Assembly: GCF_002893095.1 (NCBI RefSeq)
Contig: NZ_PKQQ01000009.1
Location: forward strand, 124,001-188,000
Origin: Stenotrophomonas sp. VV52
GTDB taxonomy: Bacteria; Pseudomonadota; Gammaproteobacteria; Xanthomonadales; Xanthomonadaceae
DNA: 64,000 nt
Direction of reading: 5' to 3'
The translations under genes and the position numbers were made by a program. Below the pieces are notes generated by a model. The model did no database searches and was not told where the DNA came from. It was given only the letters and a program-made list of their open reading frames with translations. This document shows positions 18,787 through 27,983 of this stretch, one piece after another; within the stretch, counting starts at the first letter, position 1; each line of letters starts with the position of its first letter.

Positions 18787-19341
18787 ATGACCGCGCGCCC
18801 TGCAATCGTGTTCGCCCCGTTGACCGCCCGCTCGCTGCTGCTGGCGGTGCTGGCCATGGGCGCGGTGGTGCTGGGCTCGAACGTGCTGGTGCAGTACCCG
18901 ATCAACGACTGGCTGACCTGGGGCGCCTTCAGCTACCCGGTGGCGTTCCTGGTGAGCAACCTGATCAACCGCCGGTTTGGGCCGGCTGCGGCGCGGCGGG
19001 TGGCGTGGGCGGGGTTTGCGCTGGCGGTGGTGCTGAGTTTCTGGATCGCCACGCCGCGTATTGCGGTGGCGTCGTGCCTGGCGTTCATTGCGGCGCAGCT
19101 GTTGGATATCACCGTGTTCGACCGGCTGCGCCGTGGGCATTGGTGGCGGGCGCCGATGGTGGCGACGACGTGCAGCGCCACGTTGGATACGACCATTTTC
19201 TGGAGCATCGCGTTTGCCGGGTCCAGCCTGCCGTGGGTGAGTTGGGCGGCGGGCGATCTGGCGGTGAAGCTGGCGATCGGCGTGTTCCTGCTGGCGCCGT
19301 TCCGCGCGTTGTTGTGGAAGATGGCGCCGCGGGTGGCGTGA
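18787..19341 (+). CDS. VUT family transporter (putative queuosine precursor)
   Basis: The protein has 184 aa with five or six membrane helices. Family landmarks: VLGSNVLVQYPI..WLTWGAFSYPVAFLVSNLINRRFG (about 22-62), a central ASCLAFIAAQLLDITVFDRLR and ATTCSATLDTTIFWSIAF. Proteins of this VUT/YhhQ family import preQ0/preQ1-type 7-deazaguanines for queuosine in tRNA. The start at 18787 gives the usual length. Substrate by family only; no que genes are adjacent. Confidence 0.85.
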   Translation: MTARPAIVFAPLTARSLLLAVLAMGAVVLGSNVLVQYPINDWLTWGAFSYPVAFLVSNLINRRFGPAAARRVAWAGFALAVVLSFWIATPRIAVASCLAFIAAQLLDITVFDRLRRGHWWRAPMVATTCSATLDTTIFWSIAFAGSSLPWVSWAAGDLAVKLAIGVFLLAPFRALLWKMAPRVA

Positions 19342-19648
19342 CGGACTCGCGCATGGCCGATTCGCCGGTTCTGGGCACCCGGAAAATCTGGAATTCCGGA
19401 AATTATCGGTAGGGTCGCACCCCAGTCGACCGCACGGACGTTGTCCACATCCGGGAAGGCATGACCTGCGAACGGAGGCGCGGTTCCGATTCTGGGTTCA
19501 TGCGTTACAGAACCCGGCACCATTATCGGCGGTCGTTTGGGAACCGACCCTACCAATGCGTGCGTCGGCATGTCATTGCATCGGTTCCGCCCAATGCATG
19601 CGTCGGCATGTCATTGCGTCGGTGCCATCCCGTGCATACACCGGCGCG
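19342..19648. other. Intergenic region with SMAG unit and 38-bp repeats
   Basis: A 307-nt gap between convergent genes. No gene is seen. It holds a SMAG unit on the minus strand (19531-19553) abutting a three-copy 38-bp repeat that continues into the end of glnE. Confidence 0.7.
19531..19553 (-). repeat. SMAG (GTAG) hairpin repeat
   Basis: Read on minus: GTAG head followed by GGTCG...CGACC arms, 23 nt. A near-identical copy, differing at two positions, lies at 55595-55617. Confidence 0.75.
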
Positions 19649-19666
19649 TCATTGCGCCGGTGCTGG
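19553..19666. repeat. Three-copy 38-bp tandem repeat overlapping the glnE 3' end
   Basis: Units start at 19553, 19591 and 19629, period exactly 38. Units 1 and 2 share most positions (CATGTCATTGC core); unit 3 is diverged and contains a perfect palindrome, ACCGGCGC-GTCATT-GCGCCGGT (19640-19661). Unit 3 supplies the last codons and the stop of glnE. Confidence 0.8.
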
Positions 19667-22471
19667 TCCGAACGGCAATTCCGCTGCTTCGCACGCGGCT
19701 GTAATCACCCGCTGCGCTTCTTCCAACGCCGGCGTGGGGACCGCCAACCTCGGCCTTCGATCCAGCGTGCAGGCCAAACCTACATCCAGCAGCGCGGCAT
19801 GCGCTTCATGCAAGGCCTCGCTTGTGCCGCCGGGCAACCAGGCTATCGCTGCCAGCGCGTCGATCAGGCTGGGCGTGTCGCGCGGTTCCAGCACCTGCGG
19901 GTTGCTGCCGGCGCTGTCGAGCACGCCGGTCTGCAGCAGGAACTCAAGGTCGACAATGCCGCCTGCGCCCTGTTTCAAATCCCAGCGCGCGGCGTCGCTG
20001 CGGTCCAGTTCGGTGCGCATGCGGCCGCGCATCTTCACCACGTCTGCGTACAGCACGTCGCGCTCGCGCGGACGCGCCAACGTGGCGGCGCGAATCTGTT
20101 CGAAGTCGCTGAGCAGGCTGGCGTCGCCGGCGATGCCGCGTGCGCGCACCAGTGCCTGGTGCTCCCAGGTCCAGGCGCGCTCGCGCTGGTATTCGGTGTA
20201 GCTGGCCAGCGAGGACACCAGCGAGCCCTTGCCGCCGTCCGGGCGCAGGCGCACGTCGATGTCGTACAGCCGACCAGCAGCGGTGACCGCGCCGAGCAAT
20301 GCCATCACCTTCTGCGCCAGCCGCGCGTACCAGCGGCCCGGGTCGAGCGGGCGCGCGCCGTTGCTGCTGTCCTGGTCGGACGGGTGGTCGTGCAGGAACA
20401 CCAGGTCGAGATCGGAACCAAAGCCCAGTTCGAGACCGCCCAGGCTGCCGTAACCGATGATGGCGAACCGCCCGCCCGGCACTTCGCCGTGCGCGCGGCG
20501 CATGTCGGCGTCGGCCATGGCGAGGGCGGTGACGACCACGGCCTGCGCAAGCTGGGCCAGTTCGCGGGTGCTGTCCACGGCGCGCTGGCGGCCGTCCAGT
20601 GCGGCCAAAGCCATGCGGAAGCTGAGTGCGAGGCGGGTTTCGTTGAGGATGCGCAGCGCGGCTTCGGGGTCGTCCACGGCCAGCGCGGCATCGCACTCGG
20701 CCTGCATGGCTTCGGCGTCTGGCATCGGGCCGGACACGCGCACGTCGAGCAGTTCGTCCAGTAGCAGCGGGTAGGCGGCGATGCGCTCGGCCAGCAGCGC
20801 GCTGCGGGCGAGCACGTCGACCAGCCGGGCCAGCGCGCTTGGCTGTTCGTCGAGCAGGGCGAGGTAGCTGGTGCGGCGCAGGACCGCCTGCAGCAGGCCG
20901 AGCACGCGCTTGAGCGCGGCATCGGGTTGCGGCGAGCGGGTGGCGGCGTGCAGTAGTGCAGGCAGCACGCGGTCCAGGCGCGCGCGGGCGCTGTCGGAGA
21001 GCGACTTCACGCCGAGCGATTGGGCGAAGTCGCGCAGGGACTGGTCGGCGCCGGTGGGGTCGTGGAAGCCAGCTTCGGCCAGTACTTCGGCGCTGCCGTT
21101 GTCGGGCAGACCGCGCCAGTAATTGGCCAGTGAGTCCGGCGCGGCCTGGCCGGCGCGCGGGGCGAGCAGTGCGCCGAACTCGGTGCTGACGCGGTCGCGC
21201 TGTACGTCGAGCGCAGCGACCAATGCGTCCCAGTCGGCGTAGCCGAGGCCACAGGCGATGCGCAGGCGATCGGTGGGGTCGGTGGGCAGCGCGTGGGTCT
21301 GGGCGTCGCGCAGCATCTGCAGGCGGTTTTCCAGCCGGCGCAGGAAGCCGTAGGCGTGCAGCAGGTCTTCACCGTCCTGGGGGGCCATCTGGCCGCAGGC
21401 GACCAGCGCGGGCAATGCGTGCAGCAGGCGTCGCTCGCGCAGGCTGGCTTCGCGGCCGCCGCGGATGAGCTGCAGGGCCTGGGCCAGGAATTCGATTTCG
21501 CGGATGCCGCCGGGGCCGCGCTTGATGTCGTCGAACATGTCGCGGCGCGAGACCTCGGCGGTGATCGCCGCTTTCATTTCTCGCAGGCCGTCGAGCGCGG
21601 TGAAGTCGAGGTAGCGGCGGTACACGAACGGGCGCAGGGTCTGCAGCCAGGCTTCGCCGGCGGCGATGTCGCCGGCCACGGCGCGCGCCTTGAGCCAGGC
21701 GTAGCGTTCCCAGTCGCGGCCTTCGCGCTGGAAGTACTGGTCCATGCCGGCGAACGAGAGCGCAACGCGGCCGGCGCTGCCGAACGGGCGGAGGCGCAGG
21801 TCGACGCGGTGGCTGAAGCCGTCGACGGTGGTTTCGTCGAGCAGGCGCGCGAGGCGCTGGCCGAGCCGGGCGAAGTATTCCTCGGCGGCGAGCGGGCGCG
21901 GGCCGTCGGATTCGCCGCCCTGGGGATAGGCGTAGACCAGGTCGACGTCGGAGCTGAAGTTGAGTTCGCCGCCGCCGAGCTTGCCGAGGCCGAACACCAC
22001 CAGTTGCTGGGCGCTGCCGTCCGGCGCGCGGACCACGCCGTGGCGGGTGGCGAATTCCTGCTCGAGCGCGGCCAGGGCCAGGGCTAGGCATTCCTCGGCC
22101 AGGCGGGTGGCGCCGGCCAGGGTGGCGGGGACGTCGTCCAGGCCTTCGAGGTCGCGCCAGATGAGGCGCGTGGAGCAGGCGGTGCGGTAACGGCGCAGGC
22201 GGACCGGCCAGTCGGCAGGTTGCTGGGGATCCAGTTCCGGGAGCGGCAGCGGCGGGCAGTCGTTTTGGGTCAGATGCGACAGAAGTGCGGGTTGCCGGCA
22301 CAGGGTGTCGATGGCGAAGTCGCTGGTGATGGCCAGCAGCCGGAGCTGGGCCAGCACGGATTCCGGTGGCGGCCAGGAACCTGAGTCGTTCAGGCTGAGC
22401 GCAAGGCGGGCGAGCGCGCGGTCGACCAGGGGGACGAGGGCGGCGGGGACGGCATCGGCGGGGATCGGCAT
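19649..22471 (-). CDS. glnE: Glutamine synthetase adenylyltransferase/removase
   Basis: About 940 aa, the usual GlnE size. It adds AMP to glutamine synthetase, and removes it, according to nitrogen status signalled by PII. Two nucleotidyltransferase domains are visible: the N-terminal removase ([19 protein letters not shown]) and the C-terminal adenylylase ([19 protein letters not shown]), separated by the helical regulatory linker. I start at the ATG at 22471 (MPIPADAVP); an ATG five codons upstream is possible and no Shine-Dalgarno decides. The last codons lie within a 38-bp repeat, so the extreme C-terminus may be variable. Confidence 0.95.
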   Translation of the reverse strand: MPIPADAVPAALVPLVDRALARLALSLNDSGSWPPPESVLAQLRLLAITSDFAIDTLCRQPALLSHLTQNDCPPLPLPELDPQQPADWPVRLRRYRTACSTRLIWRDLEGLDDVPATLAGATRLAEECLALALAALEQEFATRHGVVRAPDGSAQQLVVFGLGKLGGGELNFSSDVDLVYAYPQGGESDGPRPLAAEEYFARLGQRLARLLDETTVDGFSHRVDLRLRPFGSAGRVALSFAGMDQYFQREGRDWERYAWLKARAVAGDIAAGEAWLQTLRPFVYRRYLDFTALDGLREMKAAITAEVSRRDMFDDIKRGPGGIREIEFLAQALQLIRGGREASLRERRLLHALPALVACGQMAPQDGEDLLHAYGFLRRLENRLQMLRDAQTHALPTDPTDRLRIACGLGYADWDALVAALDVQRDRVSTEFGALLAPRAGQAAPDSLANYWRGLPDNGSAEVLAEAGFHDPTGADQSLRDFAQSLGVKSLSDSARARLDRVLPALLHAATRSPQPDAALKRVLGLLQAVLRRTSYLALLDEQPSALARLVDVLARSALLAERIAAYPLLLDELLDVRVSGPMPDAEAMQAECDAALAVDDPEAALRILNETRLALSFRMALAALDGRQRAVDSTRELAQLAQAVVVTALAMADADMRRAHGEVPGGRFAIIGYGSLGGLELGFGSDLDLVFLHDHPSDQDSSNGARPLDPGRWYARLAQKVMALLGAVTAAGRLYDIDVRLRPDGGKGSLVSSLASYTEYQRERAWTWEHQALVRARGIAGDASLLSDFEQIRAATLARPRERDVLYADVVKMRGRMRTELDRSDAARWDLKQGAGGIVDLEFLLQTGVLDSAGSNPQVLEPRDTPSLIDALAAIAWLPGGTSEALHEAHAALLDVGLACTLDRRPRLAVPTPALEEAQRVITAACEAAELPFGPAPAQ

Positions 22472-22523
22472 GCAGGGATTATGCATGGGGCCGTGGTCGT
22501 GTCGGACGGTGACCCGTTCCGTG

Positions 22524-22602
22524 GGACACGCATGGCGTGTCGCTACGCGTTGCGGCGATCCGGGATACCCGGCTGCCGCGTAGTGACACGCCATGCGTGT
22601 CC
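22524..22602. repeat. Inverted pair of SMAG (GTAG) hairpin repeats
   Basis: Units at 22524-22546 (minus) and 22580-22602 (plus), each 23 nt, GTAG head and a GACACGC / GCGTGTC stem. They differ only at position 5. The same pair type occurs at 40838-40917. Confidence 0.85.
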
Positions 22603-22642
22603 CCGCGGTGCCGGCCCCGGGCGCCATCCCCAAATCTCAGGC

Positions 22643-22760
22643 AATAAAAAGCCCGCTAACAGCGAACTGTCAGCGGGCTCTGCTCCCTCCCCCACGTCGG
22701 GATGCAGGGCGATCTTCTAGGCTCCGCGAATAACTTGCACGCTGCACTGCAAAACAATAC
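22643..22760 (-). ncRNA. Candidate small RNA ending in an intrinsic terminator
   Basis: Read on minus, a GCCCGCT(G)ACAG / CTGT(A)AGCGGGC-type hairpin with a tetraloop (22651-22678) is followed by TTTTTATT, a textbook terminator. The only gene to its right is on the other strand, so the terminated transcript must start within about 200 nt. The 5' end given is a guess; no family is recognised. Confidence 0.4.
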
Positions 22761-22892
22761 TCATGGGTACAGAAGCCCCCATTTACCTGAATAGCACCTC
22801 ACATAACCCGGGAACACCATTCCACCTTGGTCGCAGCCGGGAGCCCGGTGCGATGGCGGATAATGAACTCCCCCACGAAATACCTGGTCGTC

Positions 22893-24407
22893 ATGTCCGT
22901 TGATCGCATTGCCAACGCGCGTCTGCGCGATCGCGTCGTATCTGCCGAAGCCGCCGCCGCGCTGATCCAGCCCGGCGAAACGGTGGCCATGAGCGGTTTC
23001 ACCGGCTCGGGCTACCCCAAGGCGGTGCCGGTGGCGCTGGCGCAGCGTATCGAGGCGTTCCACGCCGACAACCTGCCCTTCCAGATCAGCCTGATGACCG
23101 GCGCGTCCACCGCCCCGGAACTGGACGGCGCGCTGGCCAAGGCCGATGGCATCGCGATGCGCATGCCGTTCCAGAGCGACCCGGATGCGCGCAACCGCAT
23201 CAATGCCGGGCTGCTCGATTACATCGACATCCACCTCAGCCACGTGGCCCAGCATGTGTGGTTCGGGTTCTATGGCGAAATCGATACGGCGGTGATCGAG
23301 GTTTCGGCGATCCGTGAAGACGGTTCGCTGGTGCCTTCCACCTCGGTGGGCAACAACAAGACCTGGCTGGACCTGGCCAAGAAAGTGATCGTCGAGGTCA
23401 ATGACTGGCAGCCGGCCGGCGTGGACGGCATGCACGACATTTACTACGGCACCGCACTGCCGCCGCACCGCAAGCCGATTCCGCTGGTGCACGGCAACGA
23501 CCGCATCGGCGAGACCTCGCTGCGCTGCGATCCGGACAAGATCGTCGCGGTGGTGCGCACCAACGGGCCGGACCGCAACAGCCCGTTCAGTCCGATCGAT
23601 ACCACCAGCGAGCAGATTGCCGCGCACCTGATCGACTTCCTGAAACACGAAGTGGCGCGTGGTCGCCTGCCGGGCAACCTGCTGCCGCTGCAGAGCGGCG
23701 TGGGCAATATTCCGAACGCGGTGCTGGCGGGGCTGGGCAAGAGCGGGTTCCGCGACCTGAGCGCGTTCACCGAGGTGATCCAGGACGGCATGCTGGACCT
23801 GCTGCGCGACGGGGTGCTGAGCTATGCCTCGTGCACCGGGTTCGCGCTGAGCCCGCAGGCCAATGAGACGTTCAAGGAGAACATCGATTTCTACCGCGAG
23901 CGCATCATCATGCGCACGCAGGAGATCTCGAACCATCCGGAGCTGGTGCGCCGCCTGGGCTGCATCGGCATGAACGGGATGATCGAGGTGGACCTGTACG
24001 GCAACGTCAACTCCACCCACGTGATGGGCACGCGGATCATGAACGGCATTGGCGGTTCGGGTGACTTCGCGCGTAACGGGTTCCTTTCTGCGTTCCTGAG
24101 CCCCTCCACGGCGAAGAACGGCACCATTTCGGCGATCGTGCCGATGGTGAGCCATGTGGACCACACCGAACACGATGTGTCGGTGATCGTGACCGAGCAG
24201 GGGTTGGCGGATCTGCGCGGGTTGACGCCGCGCAAGCGCGCGCGGGTGGTGATCGACAACTGCGCGCACCCGGAGTTCCGCGACCAGTTGAACGATTATT
24301 TCGAGCGTGCGAGCCGCGATAGTTACGGCAAGCACACCCCGCACCTGTTGCCGGAAGCGTTGTCGTGGCACCAGCGGTGGCTGGATACCGGTTCGATGAA
24401 GGTTTGA
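22893..24407 (+). CDS. Succinate CoA-transferase / acetyl-CoA hydrolase family
   Basis: About 504 aa. Class I CoA-transferase of the AarC/Cat1/ScpC type, which moves CoA between succinyl-CoA and acetate or a related acid. Visible landmarks: GETVAMSGFTGSGYPKAVP (about 30-48), the central QSGVGNIPNAVLAGL, and VTEQGLADLRGLTP with the likely catalytic Glu. I start at the ATG at 22893 (MSVDRIANARLRDRV) to match the family; ATGs at 22827 and 22863 are also in frame. Cytoplasmic. Expected role in acetate/propionate handling; the neighbours do not specify it. Confidence 0.9.
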   Translation: MSVDRIANARLRDRVVSAEAAAALIQPGETVAMSGFTGSGYPKAVPVALAQRIEAFHADNLPFQISLMTGASTAPELDGALAKADGIAMRMPFQSDPDARNRINAGLLDYIDIHLSHVAQHVWFGFYGEIDTAVIEVSAIREDGSLVPSTSVGNNKTWLDLAKKVIVEVNDWQPAGVDGMHDIYYGTALPPHRKPIPLVHGNDRIGETSLRCDPDKIVAVVRTNGPDRNSPFSPIDTTSEQIAAHLIDFLKHEVARGRLPGNLLPLQSGVGNIPNAVLAGLGKSGFRDLSAFTEVIQDGMLDLLRDGVLSYASCTGFALSPQANETFKENIDFYRERIIMRTQEISNHPELVRRLGCIGMNGMIEVDLYGNVNSTHVMGTRIMNGIGGSGDFARNGFLSAFLSPSTAKNGTISAIVPMVSHVDHTEHDVSVIVTEQGLADLRGLTPRKRARVVIDNCAHPEFRDQLNDYFERASRDSYGKHTPHLLPEALSWHQRWLDTGSMKV

Positions 24408-24420
24408 TGTGATGCAACGA

Positions 24421-24450
24421 AAAACGCCGGGAATTCCCGGCGTTTTTTTG
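24421..24450. terminator. Bidirectional intrinsic terminator
   Basis: AAAAACGCCGGG / CCCGGCGTTTTTTT with a short AATT centre, between the convergent genes ending at 24407 and 24465. Confidence 0.92.
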
Positions 24451-24464
24451 TTCCGCGCGATCGG

Positions 24465-25832
24465 TCAACCGACGCGCAAGCTGTCCAACGATTCCTGCTG
24501 CAGGCGTTCGTAGATGGCGAACTCGTCTTCCACCTGCATGCCCAGCGCTTTCTCGAATGCATCGCGGTTGGAATGCGCGGCATACGCACGCTGCTCTTCG
24601 CCGCCCAGGTTCGACTGGAAAATACCTGCGGCACTGACCGGCAGGAAATCTTCGTAGACGATCGGGTCGGCACTGGCCAGGCCGGCGCTGACCAGCGCTT
24701 CGGCCGGCAGGTCGGCCACCGCGGCGCGGTCGTTGCGGCCGGCTTCGGTGAGCGCGTAGCGGTAGTAGCCCAGCCCCTCACGGCGCAGGGTGTCGTGGTC
24801 GTCCGGGAAGCCGGTAAATGCTGCGGCCAGCCGGGTGGAGTAATCCTGCCCGGTACTGCCAGCGCCACCGGCGTCGCGCGCCTGCGCCAGCAACTGGTCG
24901 TACAGCGCGCGGCCCTTGGGGGTGAGGGCAAGGCCGCGCTGTTCGATCTCGCCGAAGCGCGCGGTATGGGTGCCGGCGTCACCGCCCTCGCCGTCCGGGA
25001 AGTTCACGGTTTCCTCGAGCGCCTTGAAACTGGTCTGGCGCAGCAGGATCGGGCAGCGGCGCGGCGGCGGGCCTTCGACCACGGCCTTGGCGTCGATGCC
25101 ACGGGCGAGCATGCCGGCCTGGGCGGCGTCGATGTCCAGCGTGCGCGGGGTGAGGTGGTTGATATGCGGGCCCCGGAAGCTGACCACGTCGGCCACCAAG
25201 CGGTGCGCGTTGCTCAGCGCCTGGTAGGTGGACAGCGAGACGGTCGCGTCGCTGTGCCAGCGGAAGGTTTCCAGCGCGGCGAGGACGAAGCGGCGGGCGT
25301 CGTTCTGGTCCAGGCCGCCTTCGCGTTCGGCCTGATCGATCAGGGCCAGCGCTTCGTCGGTGAAGATGCGGCGGCGCGCGAGGATGCGCGCGGACTCTTC
25401 GCGCAGGGCGGGGTCTTCGATCAGCTCCAGCCGCAGCAGCGAGGTGAACACGCGGAACGGGTTGGCGGCCAGAGCAGGCGCGCTGCGCGGGCGGAAGGCG
25501 GTGGAATGCACGGGCACGCCGGCGACGGAAAGGTCGTAGTAGCCGATCGGGTGCATGCCCATCACCGCAAACAGGCGGCCCAAGGTGGCGAGTTCTTCGG
25601 CGGTGCCGACGCGGATGGCGCCGTGGCGTTCCTGGGCGAGGCGGGCGCGTTCGTCATTGCGCTCGAGCTGCTCGGCCAGCGCCGGGTTGTCGGTGAGGAC
25701 CGCGTCGTTGATCTCGGCCACCAGGTCGACCAAGGTGCCGTACAGCGGCACTTCGGTGCGGTACATGGTGGACATGGCCTGGGCGAACAGGCTGCGGATA
25801 TCGTCGGGTGAAACGAAACGGTCGGCGCTCAT
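24465..25832 (-). CDS. hglS: 2-oxoadipate dioxygenase/decarboxylase (HglS, DUF1338)
   Basis: The protein has 455 aa, full length for the DUF1338/YdcJ family, shown in Pseudomonas to be HglS, an Fe(II) enzyme turning 2-oxoadipate into D-2-hydroxyglutarate in D-lysine breakdown. VOC-like fold; metal-binding candidates are HSTAF (about 109), FRGPHINHLTPR (about 218) and an E in the C-terminal YEDFLPVSAAGIFQSNL. No other lysine-catabolic genes are in the window, so the pathway assignment rests on the family. Confidence 0.88.
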   Translation of the reverse strand: MSADRFVSPDDIRSLFAQAMSTMYRTEVPLYGTLVDLVAEINDAVLTDNPALAEQLERNDERARLAQERHGAIRVGTAEELATLGRLFAVMGMHPIGYYDLSVAGVPVHSTAFRPRSAPALAANPFRVFTSLLRLELIEDPALREESARILARRRIFTDEALALIDQAEREGGLDQNDARRFVLAALETFRWHSDATVSLSTYQALSNAHRLVADVVSFRGPHINHLTPRTLDIDAAQAGMLARGIDAKAVVEGPPPRRCPILLRQTSFKALEETVNFPDGEGGDAGTHTARFGEIEQRGLALTPKGRALYDQLLAQARDAGGAGSTGQDYSTRLAAAFTGFPDDHDTLRREGLGYYRYALTEAGRNDRAAVADLPAEALVSAGLASADPIVYEDFLPVSAAGIFQSNLGGEEQRAYAAHSNRDAFEKALGMQVEDEFAIYERLQQESLDSLRVG

Positions 25833-25934
25833 TACGTACTCGGCAACGGATCACGGGGGAAACAGCAATTCCGTATTGTCGCGCAGGCCCGGGGGATCGG
25901 GCGAGGTGCAGAGCAGCATTGGGGCGCCAGGCAG

Positions 25935-26489
25935 TCAGCGCGCGCGTTTGATTTCGGCGTTGGCAGCCGCACGATCGCGCTGGGCGCGGTCGCCGAGCTG
26001 GCTTTTCAGGGTGGCGTCCAGGGTGACCGGGCGATCCCAGTGGTCGTGGCTGGCGACGATGGCGTGGCGCAGGGTGCGCCAGTGCTGGTTGGTGGGCTTC
26101 GTAGGCAGGCTGGCGACGACGTCGGCCCAGCGCTTGGGCTCGCCCTCTTCCGGTACGGCGCGCGACCAGGCCTTTACGCTGTCGCGGCAGGAATGCTCGA
26201 TGGCCTTGGCCCAGAAGCAGGCGAAGTAGATGTCGCCGGCCTGCCAGTTGTGGGTGTAGAACAGCGCGGCGACGTAGTCGCGCGACACGCCGGCGTAACG
26301 CGCGACCTCGTCGAGGAAACTCTCGGGGTAGCGCTCGGCGTAGTAGTTGATGTCCTGCAGCTGGGTGTCCACCCACGTATCGCCCGTGTCGACGCGATAC
26401 GCGGCGGATTCGTCTGCGCTCTGCTGCGCGGCGGCCAGCAACGGCAGCCACAGCAGCAGTGCAACCAGCAGCGGGCGCAGGCGCTTCAC
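25935..26489 (-). CDS. Exported hypothetical protein
   Basis: About 184 aa. The start is probably the GTG at 26489, 4 nt after the stop of the HAD gene, which places a clear signal peptide (LLVALLLWLPLLAAA) at the N-terminus. The mature protein has DTWVDTQLQDINYYAERYPESFLDEVARY, then an aromatic/Cys segment (GDIYFACFWAKAIEHSCRD). I do not recognise a family. Its tight coupling to the HAD hydrolase gene indicates one transcript. Confidence 0.75.
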   Translation of the reverse strand: MKRLRPLLVALLLWLPLLAAAQQSADESAAYRVDTGDTWVDTQLQDINYYAERYPESFLDEVARYAGVSRDYVAALFYTHNWQAGDIYFACFWAKAIEHSCRDSVKAWSRAVPEEGEPKRWADVVASLPTKPTNQHWRTLRHAIVASHDHWDRPVTLDATLKSQLGDRAQRDRAAANAEIKRAR

Positions 26490-26493
26490 CGGA

Positions 26494-27243
26494 TCAGCCG
26501 CCGGCGGCCTTGGCTTCGATGGCGCGCAGGGCCTGCGGCCAGTCGAATGCGGTGGGCGCTTCGACCATGCGCGGCTCGTCGTCGGCCACGCCATGCTGGG
26601 TTTCATGCGCCCAGGTCACGGCATACGGGGTATGGATGCCCCAGCCGCCAAGGGTGACCACCGGCTCGATGTCCGACCGCAGCGAGTTGCCGACCATGAC
26701 GAAGCGCTCCATCGGCAGGTCGAATTCTTCCAGCACGCGGGCGTAGGTTTCCGGGTCCTTCTCGGACACGATCTCGATGCGCGGGAACAGGTCGCGCAGG
26801 TTGGCGACCTTGATCTTGGCTTCCTGGTGGAACAGGTCGCCCTTGGTGATCAGCACCACCGGGTAGTCGCGCGCGATCTCGGCCACCGACTCGCGCACGC
26901 CGTCGATCAGTTCGACCGGGTGGCGCAGGGTGTCATGGCCGATGTCCAGGATCAGCTGCAGGTCGCGTGCGGCGATGTTCTTTCCGGTGATCTCGATGGC
27001 CGCTTCCAGCATCGACAGGGTCATGCCCTTGACGCCGTAGCCGAACACGCCGAGGTTGCGCTGCTGCACTTCCAGCAGGTGGCGCGCGGTGGCGGTGTCG
27101 TGCACGTCGATGTAGCGCGACAGGATGTCGAGATAATCCTGCTCGGCCTTGCGGTAATAGTCCTCGCTCTTCCACAGCGTGTCGTCACCGTCAAAACCGA
27201 CCAGACCGATGGCGCCGTTGGGCGTGGGCATGGAGGTCATCAT
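26494..27243 (-). CDS. HAD-superfamily hydrolase
   Basis: About 249 aa from the ATG at 27243; ATGs at 27240 and 27231 are alternatives. HAD motifs: I, FDGDDTLW (nucleophile and acid Asp; a DxD with Gly between); II, VVLITKGD (Thr); III, a Lys in KIKVANL; IV, VMVGNSLRSDIEP. A helical cap follows motif I (C1 type). Likely a small-molecule phosphatase; the substrate is not evident. It lies in one transcription unit with the exported protein downstream. Confidence 0.88.
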   Translation of the reverse strand: MMTSMPTPNGAIGLVGFDGDDTLWKSEDYYRKAEQDYLDILSRYIDVHDTATARHLLEVQQRNLGVFGYGVKGMTLSMLEAAIEITGKNIAARDLQLILDIGHDTLRHPVELIDGVRESVAEIARDYPVVLITKGDLFHQEAKIKVANLRDLFPRIEIVSEKDPETYARVLEEFDLPMERFVMVGNSLRSDIEPVVTLGGWGIHTPYAVTWAHETQHGVADDEPRMVEAPTAFDWPQALRAIEAKAAGG

Positions 27244-27273
27244 CGGCCAAGGATACCAAGCGGGCAGAAGGAA

Positions 27274-27295
27274 GGGCGGCCGAAGCCGCCCCTCC
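27274..27295 (-). terminator. Hairpin after the EF-hand gene
   Basis: GGGCGGC / GCCGCCC stem with a tetraloop; on minus it is followed by a pyrimidine-rich TTCCTTC rather than a pure U-tract. It is a probable terminator for the gene ending at 27352. Confidence 0.6.
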
Positions 27296-27351
27296 GGGGC
27301 CATCCACCGTTGTCCGGCGGTTTCAGGCCAGTTGCGCGTGGATCCTGTTGA

Positions 27352-27765
27352 TCAGCGGCCCGGGGCGGCGTTGCCACCGCCGGCGGCACCCTGCTGGGCG
27401 GCCACGTAGGCCTTGTACTCGTCCGGCGTGAGCTTGCCGTCCTTGTTGGTGTCGGCCTGGTCGAACACCTGGGCAAGGCCGGCGTTCACCTGGGCCTCGG
27501 TCTTGCTGATGGCGCCGTCACCGTCGGTGTCGACACTGGCCCACGTCTGGCCACCACCGCCACTGGCCTGCGAGGCCTGGGCGGCCGCGCCGGTTGCCGC
27601 GTCAGCCGCGTCGCTCGCCTGGGCCGCCGACTGCTGGGCCTGCGCGGCCTGGGTCTGGGCCTGCGCTGCACTCTGCTGGGCGGTCTGGGCCATCGCCGGA
27701 ATGGCCAGCACACTGCCTGCGGCGATCATCAGGGCGATCAGGGGCTTGCGGTTGCGAATAGTCAT
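27352..27765 (-). CDS. Exported EF-hand calcium-binding protein
   Basis: About 137 aa from the ATG at 27765. Signal peptide ending AMA-QT. Then an unusual Ala/Gln/Ser-rich stretch (about 26-70) built of AQ and AA repeats, probably a long helix or flexible spacer. Two canonical EF-hand loops follow, DTDGDGAISKTE (about 79) and DTNKDGKLTPDE (about 104), with all oxygen ligands in place. Likely a periplasmic calcium-binding or calcium-buffering protein; partners unknown. Confidence 0.87.
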   Translation of the reverse strand: MTIRNRKPLIALMIAAGSVLAIPAMAQTAQQSAAQAQTQAAQAQQSAAQASDAADAATGAAAQASQASGGGGQTWASVDTDGDGAISKTEAQVNAGLAQVFDQADTNKDGKLTPDEYKAYVAAQQGAAGGGNAAPGR

Positions 27766-27983
27766 CTGGGTGGTCTCCTTGAGGGATGTTGCGCGGCTGT
27801 TGTTTCCGCACGGCCCCACACTGCCAGCCCGTTTGTGAATCGATCTTGCGCCCGAATCGGCGTGCGCACGCGGTCTTAACCACATGCGCGAAGCGCTCGG
27901 TTACCCGGGTGGTTACGCACAGGTGAGCGATTGGTAAGACGCCCATTCAATCGCGCCGGATTTAACCGGATACGAACGAAAAC

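Larger units (their letters stand above)
22487..22892. other. Intergenic region: SMAG pair and candidate small RNA
   Basis: A roughly 400-nt gap between glnE (minus) and the CoA-transferase gene (plus). No protein gene is seen. It holds an inverted SMAG pair (22524-22602) and a minus-strand terminator (22643-22679) with no gene upstream of it. Confidence 0.65.

Noticed and set aside
19553..19666. A CRISPR array
   Set aside because: The 38-bp units are directly adjacent with no spacers, and there are only three diverged copies and no cas genes.
22761..24371. A 536-codon open frame on the minus strand opposite the CoA-transferase gene
   Set aside because: It is rich in Arg/His and resembles no protein; the plus-strand frame encodes a complete CoA-transferase.
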